From positions 22,149 through 86,148 of the forward strand of contig JAAAUF010000030.1 of assembly GCA_015499985.1 (NCBI GenBank): a stretch of DNA of 64,000 nucleotides, given 5' to 3'. Shown here piece by piece: positions 34,731-44,961 of this stretch. Below the pieces are notes generated by a model. That model had not been told where the DNA came from, did no database searches, and saw only the letters and a list, made by a program, of their open reading frames with translations. The stretch comes from Haplosporangium gracile (Eukaryota > Mortierellomycota > Mortierellomycetes > Mortierellales > Mortierellaceae). Position 1 is the first letter of the stretch; each line of letters begins with the position of its first letter. The position numbers were made by a program, and so were the translations under genes.

Positions 34731-36146
34731 TTAAGTGACAAGGGTGAGGCCCCTCTGATGCCTAGGGACTTCAATCCGCACACTTTTGGCATGAATGCTC
34801 GATCCCCGCTGGCTTCTCTTCATTGAACACTTTTGTCGTAGTTGTTGGCGTGGCTGTTGTTGTTGGCGGCGGTGGGGGTGATGCTGGTGGTGGTGATGTG
34901 AGTCAAGTGTCGCGGGTTCCGGTGATACCGATGGAACCAAAATGAAACTCTTGTCGGGAATTTGGCTCGGTGGGGGATTGGTTCGACTCGAAATTTCAGC
35001 TGGCACTAACAGAGCTTGATCTCCTCCATTTCGCACGAGCGGTCTTTGCTGACTGAGAGCAGTGATCCTGTCACCCGTTGTGTTAGGGAGCCAAGGCCGA
35101 AAAAGATTCCCATGATCGCATTGTACCTCGTGATCCCATTGAAGGTGTGGAGTTACAAGGCTGATCTCCATTCCTCCAGGGCTGTTCAAGGACGCGGGAT
35201 TGAATTCTGGCGAACGGCTGCTATCGATTTCCTTTTCTATCCCTCGGTATTGTTGAGTCTCTCCTATTTGCTCTGTGCCCATGTCCTGTACATCTTTGCG
35301 GAGATTTCTGTGCGCTCGATTGTCACCATCCAGAACATCTTGCACATGTAAGTCGTTCTGTGTGTCGTTGTCGTCGGTGAATCGCATCGTGCTCTGACTG
35401 TCTGAAAAGCGTTCCATTAAAGAGTTCTCTCGCCGCAGCTTGGCCCGACGATTTTGGAACCAGACCTGGATAGTTCGCGGATGGAGATTCAAATGAGCGG
35501 CAAAAATCGAGCGATCCTTTGTAGTTGGCTTTTCGTTGAAATGGTATTGCTGAAGAAGGTATTCTGTCTCGTCGGGAGTAAGTCGTCGACGATGAGTTCC
35601 AGTCAATTGAGTTGGAAGGCTTGTCGTGGTCAGAGAATGGCGTGCAGAGCGGATGGATGTACATGTAAAGGATTGCTGGACGTAGTTTGACATGGGTGAT
35701 ACAATGGTTGGTGAAGTGGATGGAGTATTTTGGGACGGCGATTGAAGTATAAGCGTATGTAGCTCGGATGCCAAGTCAAGACGCTGGGGGTATGGATGCG
35801 GCTCTCGATAAGGCGATTGACCGAGTTGTTGACCGTGGTCGATCAAATCCTGACCTGAAAAGTCGTTCTCATATGTTTGAGAAGAGCGCATCTCCATTGT
35901 AGGGAGATATACAGCACAAGAATCGCTATGGAGAAAGTAACGAGAGAGATTGATTGCGGCATCCAAGAGAGACGGATGTGAGAGATCTGCGGGTCTTGAA
36001 TGGGACGCCATCGACTGAGATGCGATTGCGAGGATATCGCAAGGACTCAAGGGCACGAGATGTGGTGGCAATGCGTATGTTGAAGGAGTTGTTTGTTGCA
36101 AGAGAAGTTGTGGTGGCATGTGTTTGTTTGCTTGAGTGCTTGACAT
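34731..36146 (-). CDS. Homeodomain transcription factor
   Basis: DNA-binding regulator with targets unknown. A single open frame of 471 residues. The homeodomain is at about 183-243: RRRLTPDETEYLLQQYHFNE, then KDRSIFAAHLNLHPRTIQVW and WFQNRRAKLRRE, the helix 3 signature with Gln, Asn and Arg at the usual contact positions. It has the standard 60-residue length, so it is not a TALE type. The rest is Gln/Ser/Pro-rich and low in structure, with a His/Gln/Arg-rich block near the end (DSHHHHQHHPHRRQQQQ). The start MSSTQANKHM follows a CT-rich stretch on its own strand. It is divergent with the ufd2 gene. I cannot name the orthologue. Confidence 0.85.
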   Translation of the reverse strand: MSSTQANKHMPPQLLLQQTTPSTYALPPHLVPLSPCDILAIASQSMASHSRPADLSHPSLLDAAINLSRYFLHSDSCAVYLPTMEMRSSQTYENDFSGQDLIDHGQQLGQSPYREPHPYPQRLDLASELHTLILQSPSQNTPSTSPTIVSPMSNYVQQSFTCTSIRSARHSLTTTSLPTQLTGTHRRRLTPDETEYLLQQYHFNEKPTTKDRSIFAAHLNLHPRTIQVWFQNRRAKLRRENSLMERFSDSQSTMRFTDDNDTQNDLHVQDVLDGDNRAHRNLRKDVQDMGTEQIGETQQYRGIEKEIDSSRSPEFNPASLNSPGGMEISLVTPHLQWDHEVQCDHGNLFRPWLPNTTGDRITALSQQRPLVRNGGDQALLVPAEISSRTNPPPSQIPDKSFILVPSVSPEPATLDSHHHHQHHPHRRQQQQPRQQLRQKCSMKRSQRGSSIHAKSVRIEVPRHQRGLTLVT

Positions 36147-36868
36147 GTTGGAATAGAGGCTCTCTCTTTATTTGTAGTGTAGGAATGCAATACGTGTGAA
36201 TTGAGAAGAAGATGAGTAAGGAGAATGATGGGAAAGAGATGATGCGCGTGTGGCTCGTTTTTATTCAAATCCTTTGCTTGAGCTGTTGTAATACGGCAAG
36301 CTCTTCTTTTCAGCAATGATAGACCCTTCTATCAGAAATAAACCGCCGAATCTCTCCCTCTTCCTCACGTTCTCTCTTTGTTCTCTGTCTCCCTCTCTAC
36401 CCCGATGCAAACTACGCGAGGACGCGTGTGGATGCTACAGTACTGTACTATATATATGATGACCATGTCACGTGTCATTATCTATCTCGAGTGTACTTAA
36501 GAAGGCGAAATTTGACAGCCATGGGGCGCCTTTTTTTTAAAGAAGTCCTAAAGACCCTTAAGTTTCGCACTAGCTGTGTGGGTATGAATTAATGCGTGCG
36601 TGTGCACATTTCACATTTGCATTTTTTGTGTCTTTTCCCCTCCTTTGCCTTACCACCACAAGCACAAGCACAAGCGCCTCCACCTCCACCTCCACCTCCA
36701 CTCTGCCTCACCCACAGCGGACCATTTCCCCCCTCCCCCTCTTTCCTCTTAAACACACACACACACACACCTACGCAAGCAAGGCCACTCACAAAGACGC
36801 AGAGTACAACAAACACAAAATACACATATTACACACATCTATCCTCCCATCCATCATAAGCAACACTC
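36147..36868. promoter_or_regulatory. Divergent promoter region of the homeodomain gene and ufd2
   Basis: No gene is supported. It has a CT-rich tract (36345-36405), a 12-bp perfect palindrome TACAGTACTGTA (36436-36447), a CACGTG core (36469-36474) and CACCTC and CA repeats (36675-36770) near the ufd2 start. Confidence 0.5.
36436..36447. promoter_or_regulatory. 12-bp perfect palindrome
   Basis: TACAGTACTGTA, followed by TATATATATGAT and a CACGTG box within 30 bp. Its binding factor is unknown. Confidence 0.35.
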
Positions 36869-39800
36869 ATGCAGGACGCGTCTAACGAGGTTCCTCTCAC
36901 CCAGGAGGAACGAGAGCGGGTAACCAAACACATATTTACACACACACACTCTTTCTCTAAGAAAAAAAAAAGGGCAAGGGGATTTATCATGATATGATCC
37001 TAAAATAGTCATTGACAAGCTTCCCCCTCTGCTCTTGGTCCCATTCCATTTCAGATTCGCCTCAAGCGACTCGAGAGACTACAGGCCACCATTAACACCC
37101 AACCGCCGCAGCAACAGCAACAGCAACAGAGTTCCATAAGGCCACAGCAGTCGTCCTCCTCCAGTGCCGCTCAAAGTCCTATCGGCCGAAAGGCGCAACT
37201 AGAGACACCGTCAAAGCCGCTGAACATCCAGTCAAAGGTAACGACACCTCTTCATACCTATATCATGTATGGAAAGGCTTGCTATCTTATGAGAGCTGGA
37301 TACCGGCTGGAAGCAAACTTTGCACCCTAAAACTGCCAGCCTCTGTCCTTTGAATAGTCCCCAAGTCCAGTAGTCCCATCCACTCCGAGACAGCCTTTAT
37401 TGACCTTCGAGGCGTGGCAAAACGAGGCGCTTTCTCGTATCCTTCAAGTGTCGCTGGTGAGTGTGACCACACCTGACCGCCCAGCAGTCCATAGTCCATA
37501 TTTACTTCTCTGTCTCTGTTCACTAAATGATTGTTGTTGTTTTATTGTTCACTGGGAACATGATTGTTAGAACAAGAATGCTGCTGCCCCGCTACTCTTT
37601 CTCTCAAGCCTTGCCGAAGAACTGAACAACGAAAATGGCAAGTTATATTTATTCAATGCTATATACAGGAACCATACATCGACCACGAGAATGAATGGCA
37701 CAGAAGGACTTATTTCTACAAAAAAGTATACAGGGGACTACCGCTGACTGGTTCACATACTCTTGTTGTCAACAGAGCCGCTGTTAATTAGTCAAGCATC
37801 TTTGGACAGAGTCCTGGTCGATCGCATGTCTGTGGATCCGAACGACAGCTTGAATGCAAGCCTCTTGGATCGTGGACAGCTTCGCCTTACTCTTTTCGAT
37901 TACCTCCTTGACTGTTGGCGACGCCTTGAAATGGTCAAATCTCAGACATCTCGCGTCAAGGTATACTGCGTTGAGTTCTGTTATTATGTCGCACACCTTA
38001 ATGGCCGTACTCTGCTATTGTTTTTGTTGCTGAATATATATTTGAAACCATATGCTTATCGTATATGGTTTACATTACACGGGTACCTTCATAGACGCTT
38101 CCTGCCAATGTTATCGAAGAGCGAGTTCAGTCATTGAATGCCTCAAAAGGCTTGTTGGTTTCGTACGCCGGACTTGTCATACAGATGCCAGACATGTTCT
38201 CTCAAATTCAAAAGTAAGGACAGCAGCTACAGTCTTGGCGGGCGAATGTCTCTCGCTTGCTTCTGCATGTTAGAAATCTGTCGCGCTCCCTGGTGCTAAT
38301 CGATCTGTTTCGTACTGACGACAAAATACAATTAGTGGAACCAATCTTGGAGCACAACAGCTGATCGACAGACTTCTCGCAGATCCGGACTCGACCAACG
38401 GCGTTCCTACTGAATTCTTAAAAGATATTGCGGACAGGTTTAAGGATGATGGGCTTGAGGCAATCACCCAGCCTCTTGTAGCTGGACTGGCAGTTCGAGC
38501 TAGGACAGCAACCATTTTGACTGACTGGAGGTCCCCACTTCGAGCACTCTTGACACTCATCGACGTCCCAGTGATGGCAGCTTCTATTCCTCAAGTGGCA
38601 ACATGGAACCCCGCAAATGCCACAGCTCGTCAACTGGAGATCGTTTCGGCTTTGGGCCCGTTCTTGAAGACATCTGGTTTCTGTGCCGATGATGTAAGTA
38701 CAATATTTTTATGGCAATTTTGAAAAAAAAAAAAAAAAAAAACTACGGGGAGAACACTACGGTAACAGAGTACGCCCCCCTTTTTTTTCTTACTTCTCGA
38801 ATAACAGCCATCTGTTGCGGAACTCTTTGGTACAGGGTTGAAGAGGAACAAGTCCGATGCAAGCGGTGCGTTTGCTTCGATCCGTGGAGCTGTCCGTGGC
38901 CTTCATACGTCTCTTTTCCAAGGAGTGAACGGGATTGTTCGGTCAGGAGCGGAGCCAAGAGAGAGGATGCTCGCGTACTTTTACTCTGTGCTGCGTAAGA
39001 ACGAGCGCCGGGCACAGATGCAGGTCGACCGGGCAACAGTCTCTGGAGATGGTTTTATCTACAACATGACAGAGATTTTGATGCGATTCTGTGACCCATT
39101 CATGGACAACAGTCACTCCAAGGTCGACAGGATCTCCCAGGCGTTTTTCAGGGGCCACTCCAAGATTGATATCAGTAAAGTGACCAGAATATGTGCATCC
39201 AAGGAGATGATTGATGGATATGCGGCTAGTGAGGCGCCGCCAGGATCGATTAACTTTATCTCGGACATCTTTTTCCTGACCTTGGGGTTCCACCATATCG
39301 GAGTCTCCAGGATGTACGTCGATTACAAGCGGTTCATGAAGGATTTTTACGAGATGAGGGACCAGTATGACCGCCTCAAGGAACAGGAGACCGCCGGTCA
39401 GCTCTCTGCAGAAAATGGACTGTTGATCAAGCGGTATGAAGCCCAGCTTGACAAGATGATTACGTTCCGCCTCTCGCTTGAATCGCAGATTTTGGACCCG
39501 ATCATTCTGGGACACTCGTTCCAGTTTTACAACCTGGTGATGGTTTGGCTGCTAAGGTTGGTGGATCCTGCGCAGGCGTACCCGCGTAGTCCTATCAAGT
39601 TACCCCTCCCTACGTGTCCTTCGGATGACTTTGCGATCCTGCCAGAGTACATCTTCGAGGACATTGTTGAGTTTTTCATCTTTGTTCTGCGGCACTCTCC
39701 CGAAACAGTCGCATCATCTACTTTGGATGAACTGGTGACGTTCACAATGGTCTTTTTGACCACTCCCGGATACATCAAAAACCCTCACCTGAAGGCAAAG

Positions 39801-41726
39801 CTCGTTGAGGTAAATCATTTCGATGTCCCTCCTTACTGCAATACTACAGTTGCTATCGAATCAATTTCTTATATCTGGAGTGTTACCATTTTCAGGATGC
39901 TTACTTTTATATTTCATGCCTTCCAATCTAGATTCTCTTTTTTATGACGCTGCCTTATCGCGGTCAGAGAAATGACGATACACTGGGCATCAAGCTCAAC
40001 ACTAACTCAATGGCCTTGCAGTGTCTGATTCCGGCTATTATGAACTTTTACGTTGAAGTCGAGAATACTGGTCGACACTCTCAATTCTATGACAAGTTCA
40101 ACATCCGCTACAACATTTCGCAGATCCTCAAGTTTGTGTGGACAAACCCTATCCACAAGGACATGGTCAAGGCCGAAAGTCAGTACGTACCCACGTCGGC
40201 ATGGAGATGGCGTTGTGCCTTCCTTGTCACCTTTTTTTTTGAGAGACGGCACATGAATTACTTGCCATTGCTAACGCCCTTTCTTTCGTTATGTTTTGAC
40301 ATTGCTGTTATCTCATGTGGGGTATGTAATTATATAGAAAGTCAGAGTCGTTTGTTCGGTTCGCGAACTTATTGATGAACGACACCACATATTTACTGGA
40401 CGAAGGTCTGAGCAAGTTGGCGGAGATTCATGACATTGAAGTGGAGATGGATGACAAGGTTGCATGGGCAGCCCAGACACCCCAGTATCGACAAGAGCGG
40501 GAGGGCGTGCTGTCGACAGCGCAGAGACAGGCGTCGTCCTATATCGCACTGGGCAACGAGACAGTGAACATGTTGTCGTACCTGACCGTTGAGATCAAGG
40601 AGCCGTTTTTGACTGCAGAGATTGTGGATCGTCTTGCGACCATGCTCGACTATAATCTTGTCATCCTGGTTGGCGAGAAGATGTCGAATCTTAAGGTACT
40701 GTTTGAACTGAGAAGATTGTGTCAAGCAGTCAATCTGGTCTGTTGAGATCCGTTATGCTTACGCAAAACACCGGTTAGACCTTTGATGTTATTGTTGCCG
40801 ATAAGCTTTCCTTCTTGTTAAACGCGAAAATGCCGGAACAAACTGCTTTATATTAATCGTTTTGTTATGACTGAATGAAACATAGGTCAAGAATCCAGAG
40901 GAGTATCGATTCCAGCCTCGAATTTTGTTGTCGGATATCATTAACATCTACTTGCATCTGGACTCACCGACGTTTATTGCGGCCCTTGCGAGGGATGATC
41001 GCAGCTACAGTGCGGATATCTTTTTTGCAGCCAGCCGGATTCTTGAAGGGCGCAATCTGAAAAGTCCCGATGAGATTGCCAAGCTGGCGAGATTGGTTCG
41101 CAAGATTGAGGATGTCCGACAGAAGGAGGCCAAGGACGAGGAAGAACTCGGCGAAATTCCTGACGAATTCCTTGGTAAGCTATGTCCTTGGGATTTCTTT
41201 ACTGCTCATTTTGTATTGTTCGATCGTTTTTGTCTCTGTGCCAGCCAATTCGGATCGATGGTGACTAACATATTTATCTTTTATTTTCTCGTCTGCCTAT
41301 GTTTGCGTTTATATCCCTCCGGTCGAATGATGCTTATGTTTTCCTATCAAAAAAAAAAAAACCGTGTGCTTGAGAAGATCCATTGCTGTATACATTGATG
41401 GAGGATCCGGTGTTGTTGCCGACGTCGAACATGTCGATTGATAGGAGCACGATCAAGTCACATTTGTTGTCGGACACTACGGATCCATTCAATCGCATGC
41501 CACTCAAGATTAGCGATATCATTGACAGTAAGTCCTTTTTTTTCTTTTCTTTTTTGTTTTTGTTGCTTGATTTATTTTTGTTTCTGGGGCGCGTACACGT
41601 AAGTGTGAATGCTTAATTTATTCTAAAAAATAAAATAAAATAGACGTCGAGCTGAGGGACAAAATCCGCGCGTGGAAGGCGTCACAACGGTCGAAATCGA
41701 CAACGGCAATGGAAATTGACGAGTAA
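36869..41726 (+). CDS. ufd2: Ubiquitin conjugation factor E4 (Ufd2/UBE4)
   Basis: U-box ubiquitin ligase that lengthens ubiquitin chains on Cdc48/p97 clients for the proteasome. Thirteen exons: 36869-36919, 37055-37237, 37358-37456, 37571-37637, 37776-37960, 38095-38213, 38336-38693, 38808-39809, 39932-40182, 40338-40695, 40886-41174, 41378-41527 and 41644-41726; 1064 residues. The N-terminus has [10 protein letters not shown] then a Gln/Ser run, and [17 protein letters not shown]. The Ufd2 core covers about 180-970 ([54 protein letters not shown]). The U-box is at about 988-1055 ([41 protein letters not shown]). Intron 4 is GC-AG; the frame leaves no GT option. Intron 11 ends in AAG after poly(A). 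Confidence 0.93.
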
Positions 41727-42641
41727 GGAGCAATGTTGTAGTCATTCTCTTTACTTTTATCCTTTCCTTTTTTTATTTTTTTTTTCTTATTTGTAGAGTC
41801 ATATATGTAGGCAGAATGTAAGAAAGAAACAAGGAGAAAGAGAAAAGTGCATGTTGCTCCAGTGAGTTGAAAAGATGGTTGAACTGGTGTTTGAGTTTGT
41901 CTTTTGAAGGTTTTTTTCTCTTCTATTTTCGTTGCCGTGTGGGTTGCGGACTGTAATTCTATTCTCTTTGCTGTCTGTCGTTGATTTTTGATCATCGTGT
42001 TCATTGTCTTCCTCATTCGATGTTTTCTTCAGAGTAAAGGCACCGACGACCACCACGACAAGAGCGATACTTTTCTTTCTCTCTATTTCTCTGGTGACAC
42101 TCTCTGGGTGTCTTTCTTTATCCGTTTCATTCTTTTATTTTATACAAGAACGAAGAATGAAAAAAAAAAAATGACCATGCGGCACAAAATGCCAATTGGC
42201 GGCTTATGAGCGCGCAACCACATTTTCCCCAGGCACATTATTGCAGGCAACCTACGCCTACGCCCACGCCCACGCCCACCGCTCTCTCCTCAAATTGTCT
42301 GTCCCGTCAGAGAAGCATGTCGGAGCCATCATTCAATTCATTATTATCACCATCCATTGTCATTGCTCTCATTTTCTTCGTCTTCTTTTAATTCTTCTTC
42401 TCCTCTCTTCTTCTCGTTACCTTGTACCTTGTACCTTGTCCCCGCCCCTCCTCCTCCTCCTCCTCCTCCTCCTCCCGCTCCACCTCCTTCTCTTCCTCCT
42501 CCCCCTTCCCGTCCTTCCTCTACTCTTTTCCTCCCATTCATCGTCTCATACATCGTCCCCCTCCTTCCTTCTCGATACTATACCCATCCATATCCATACC
42601 CATATCTCCCCGTAGGCGCAAACAAACCACATATCTTTACA
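41727..42641. other. Intergenic: 3' UTR of ufd2 and promoter of the monooxygenase gene
   Basis: No gene is supported. It holds a CGCCCA hexamer repeat (about 42253-42280) and a strong CT-rich tract (42380-42560) before the monooxygenase start. Short open frames here come from the low-complexity CT bias. Confidence 0.6.
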
Positions 42642-44839
42642 ATGCCATTCTCCACCCATCCTCGCGTCAAGACCCGTCCCTCTTTCTCTTCCTCATCCGC
42701 ATCCCCTAATGACATCGACTCTGCCAGCATATCATCCGGCTCAAACCATCAGCAACAGCAACAGCCAACACCCCTCGAGGACTACCCAGACCTCAAACCA
42801 CTCCCAAAGTCACATGCACCCATGGCCTGCATAGACCCCGCTCTCGCCATCCCCTTCGACCTCTCCATCCTCACAATCTCCCACAAGAAGGACCACAATG
42901 CCGTCAAGGCCATCATCGTCGGAGGAGGCATCGCAGGACTCTCCCTCGCCATCATGATGGCTAAGGCCGGCATCGAATACATCATCCTTGAACGTTCCAC
43001 CGGCCACGAAGCCTCGATCGGCAGCGCCACCGTCCTTGGCCCACCTGTCCTCCGTCTCATCGAGCAGATCGGTCTTTTGCCCCAAGTCGAAGCCGCCTCC
43101 AAGGCCCTCAGTGGCCTCACCATCGTCGATGGAGAGTGCCGCAAAATCGGCCGTCTCGAGGGCGTCGATCAGGATCGATATGGCTACCCCCTGCGCCTGA
43201 CCGCTCGCCAAGACCTGCACCGCATCCTGCTCGATCATGTTCCCAAAGAGCATATCCAGCATGGCAAGCTCGTTGTCGAAACTCTCCAGAACCCCAACGG
43301 TGCCTCTTGCAAGTGCTCCGACGGCTCAACCTATTATGGAGACATTATCGTTGGCGCCGATGGCAGGCATAGTCTCACTCGCGATCGCATGTACACCCAG
43401 CTGAAGGAGCAAGGCAAACTGCCCGACGCTGACATGGAGCCGTCCTGCTACGAACACCTTAGCATCGGAGGTATCACCAATCCCCTCGATAAAACCTTCT
43501 ATCCCGCCGCACATGAACCCACCGCCGAGATGCACGCCATTTACACCAAGGATGCTCCTTACTCAGTACGTCCCTCGCCATATCTATAACCATCTGCAGT
43601 TCATTGATATTTCTGAAATAAGAAAGATAGAGGCGCCAGTGGTTGTTTTTTTTGCAAGTGTTAACTATGTTACAATTACGCTTTATTGACCGTTCATTAT
43701 ACTTTACGATAGTTCTGGTACATGCCTGTTGAAGGAAGCCGCGTCGCGTGGGGAATCAGCAACACCCAGAGCCCAAAACACAAAATACATAACTACTCTA
43801 GACCAACTCACACAGCAGCCACCACTAATACCGCCCCAGCTATCAACAGCACCAGCAACACTGTGAACCATGCAAGCGCTGTTACCGGCAGCAGCAGCAG
43901 CAGTAGCAGCATCGGCAGTAGTGTCAGCAGTAATGTCGCCATGATCCCAGGTAATGCTGCCAACTTTATCACCGCTCAAGGTGGGACCGGGTTTCACAGC
44001 CACACCAACGGACTAGGCGCCCACAACATTCCAAACAAATCCGCCACCGCTATCCCTCCACCTCTCTCCCGGACCTCATCGGCACAAAAAATCCACGACG
44101 ACTGGTTCGTGCCCAGCAGTGTCGACCTCGAGTTGCACTTTAAAGATTTGCTCAACGCCCGATGCGCCATTGGTGTCGGGACTGTCCGGGACTTTATCGC
44201 GAAAACTCCCAAGGGAACCATGTCAATTGTCGATGTTGAAGAGCGGCTCAACAAGACTTGGCACCACGGCCGTATCGTCCTCGTTGGCGATGCATGCCAC
44301 CAGGTAAAAGGCAAAAAATGGCCATTAACAATTACGCGCTCGTTATAAATACCTAAAACAGTTATATACGGCGTACAAAATTGAATCTGCAAAAAAAAAT
44401 CTAACACATTCACTACACACTTTTCTGCCCATGCCAACCAATGCAGCTTTTGCCGATTGGAGGTCAAGGTGCTGTTCAGAGCATGCTGGACAGTGTGTGC
44501 CTGGTCAACCTCCTATATGACATGGAATTTAACACACCCAGCGAGATCGCCAAGGTTTTCAAAAAGTATCAAGCCAAACGCTGCAGTCTTGCTAAAGCTT
44601 CCATCGATGGGACCAGCCAAATCGACAAGGTTTTCCATGGTCAGGGTCTCATGGCAGGGATGATGCGCAAGTTTATATTTAACGCCTTCTGGTCGTTCAA
44701 CATGAAGAACGACAAGTACAACAACAACCGACCCCAGCTCTCGTTTTTGCCCTTTGTTGAGGACCGCGGCGGCAGCAAAGCCAACCGTCAAAAGATTTCT
44801 GGCCGGCTTCTCGCAAACAACAAGACCTTTGCCGTTTAA
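42642..44839 (+). CDS. FAD-dependent monooxygenase (PHBH/group A type) with low-complexity insert
   Basis: A flavoprotein hydroxylase using NAD(P)H and oxygen by family; its substrate is unknown. Exons 42642-43565, 43713-44303 and 44447-44839; 635 residues. A disordered extension of about 85 residues precedes the dinucleotide fold AIIVGGGIAGLSLAIMMAKA. Then come YPLRLTARQDLHRILLDHV, the DG motif GDIIVGADGRHSLTRDRM, and near the end IVLVGDACHQ and LLPIGGQGAVQSMLDSVCLV, which are the GD and FAD-ribityl motifs split by intron 2. Residues about 332-434 are an Asn/Ser/Thr/Ala-rich insert that interrupts the substrate-domain sheet between AWGISNTQS and SSVDLELHF. The insert is encoded within one exon in frame. 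The motifs look intact, so activity is plausible. Its poly(A) signal (44951-44956) abuts the convergent Afi1-like gene. Confidence 0.85.
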
Positions 44840-44950
44840 TCAACATACAACATGCATACACTGTCTTCACTTGCAGGAACAACAATCGACTTTTACTTAT
44901 TTTTTTCTCCCTTTTACCAACATATACAGACATACGCATATCCACACTTA

Positions 44951-44956
44951 AATAAA
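44951..44956 (+). terminator. Putative poly(A) signal of the monooxygenase gene
   Basis: AATAAA 112 bp past the stop and 6 bp before the stop codon of the convergent Afi1-like gene, so transcripts likely overlap. Confidence 0.45.
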
Positions 44957-44961
44957 CATTA

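Noticed and set aside
36589..36885. Frames over CA and CACCTC repeats before ufd2
   Set aside because: Translated repeats with no conserved content.
42196..42615. Open frames rich in Leu and Ser before the monooxygenase gene
   Set aside because: Composition-driven by the CT tract; the start at 42642 leads straight into the recognised protein.
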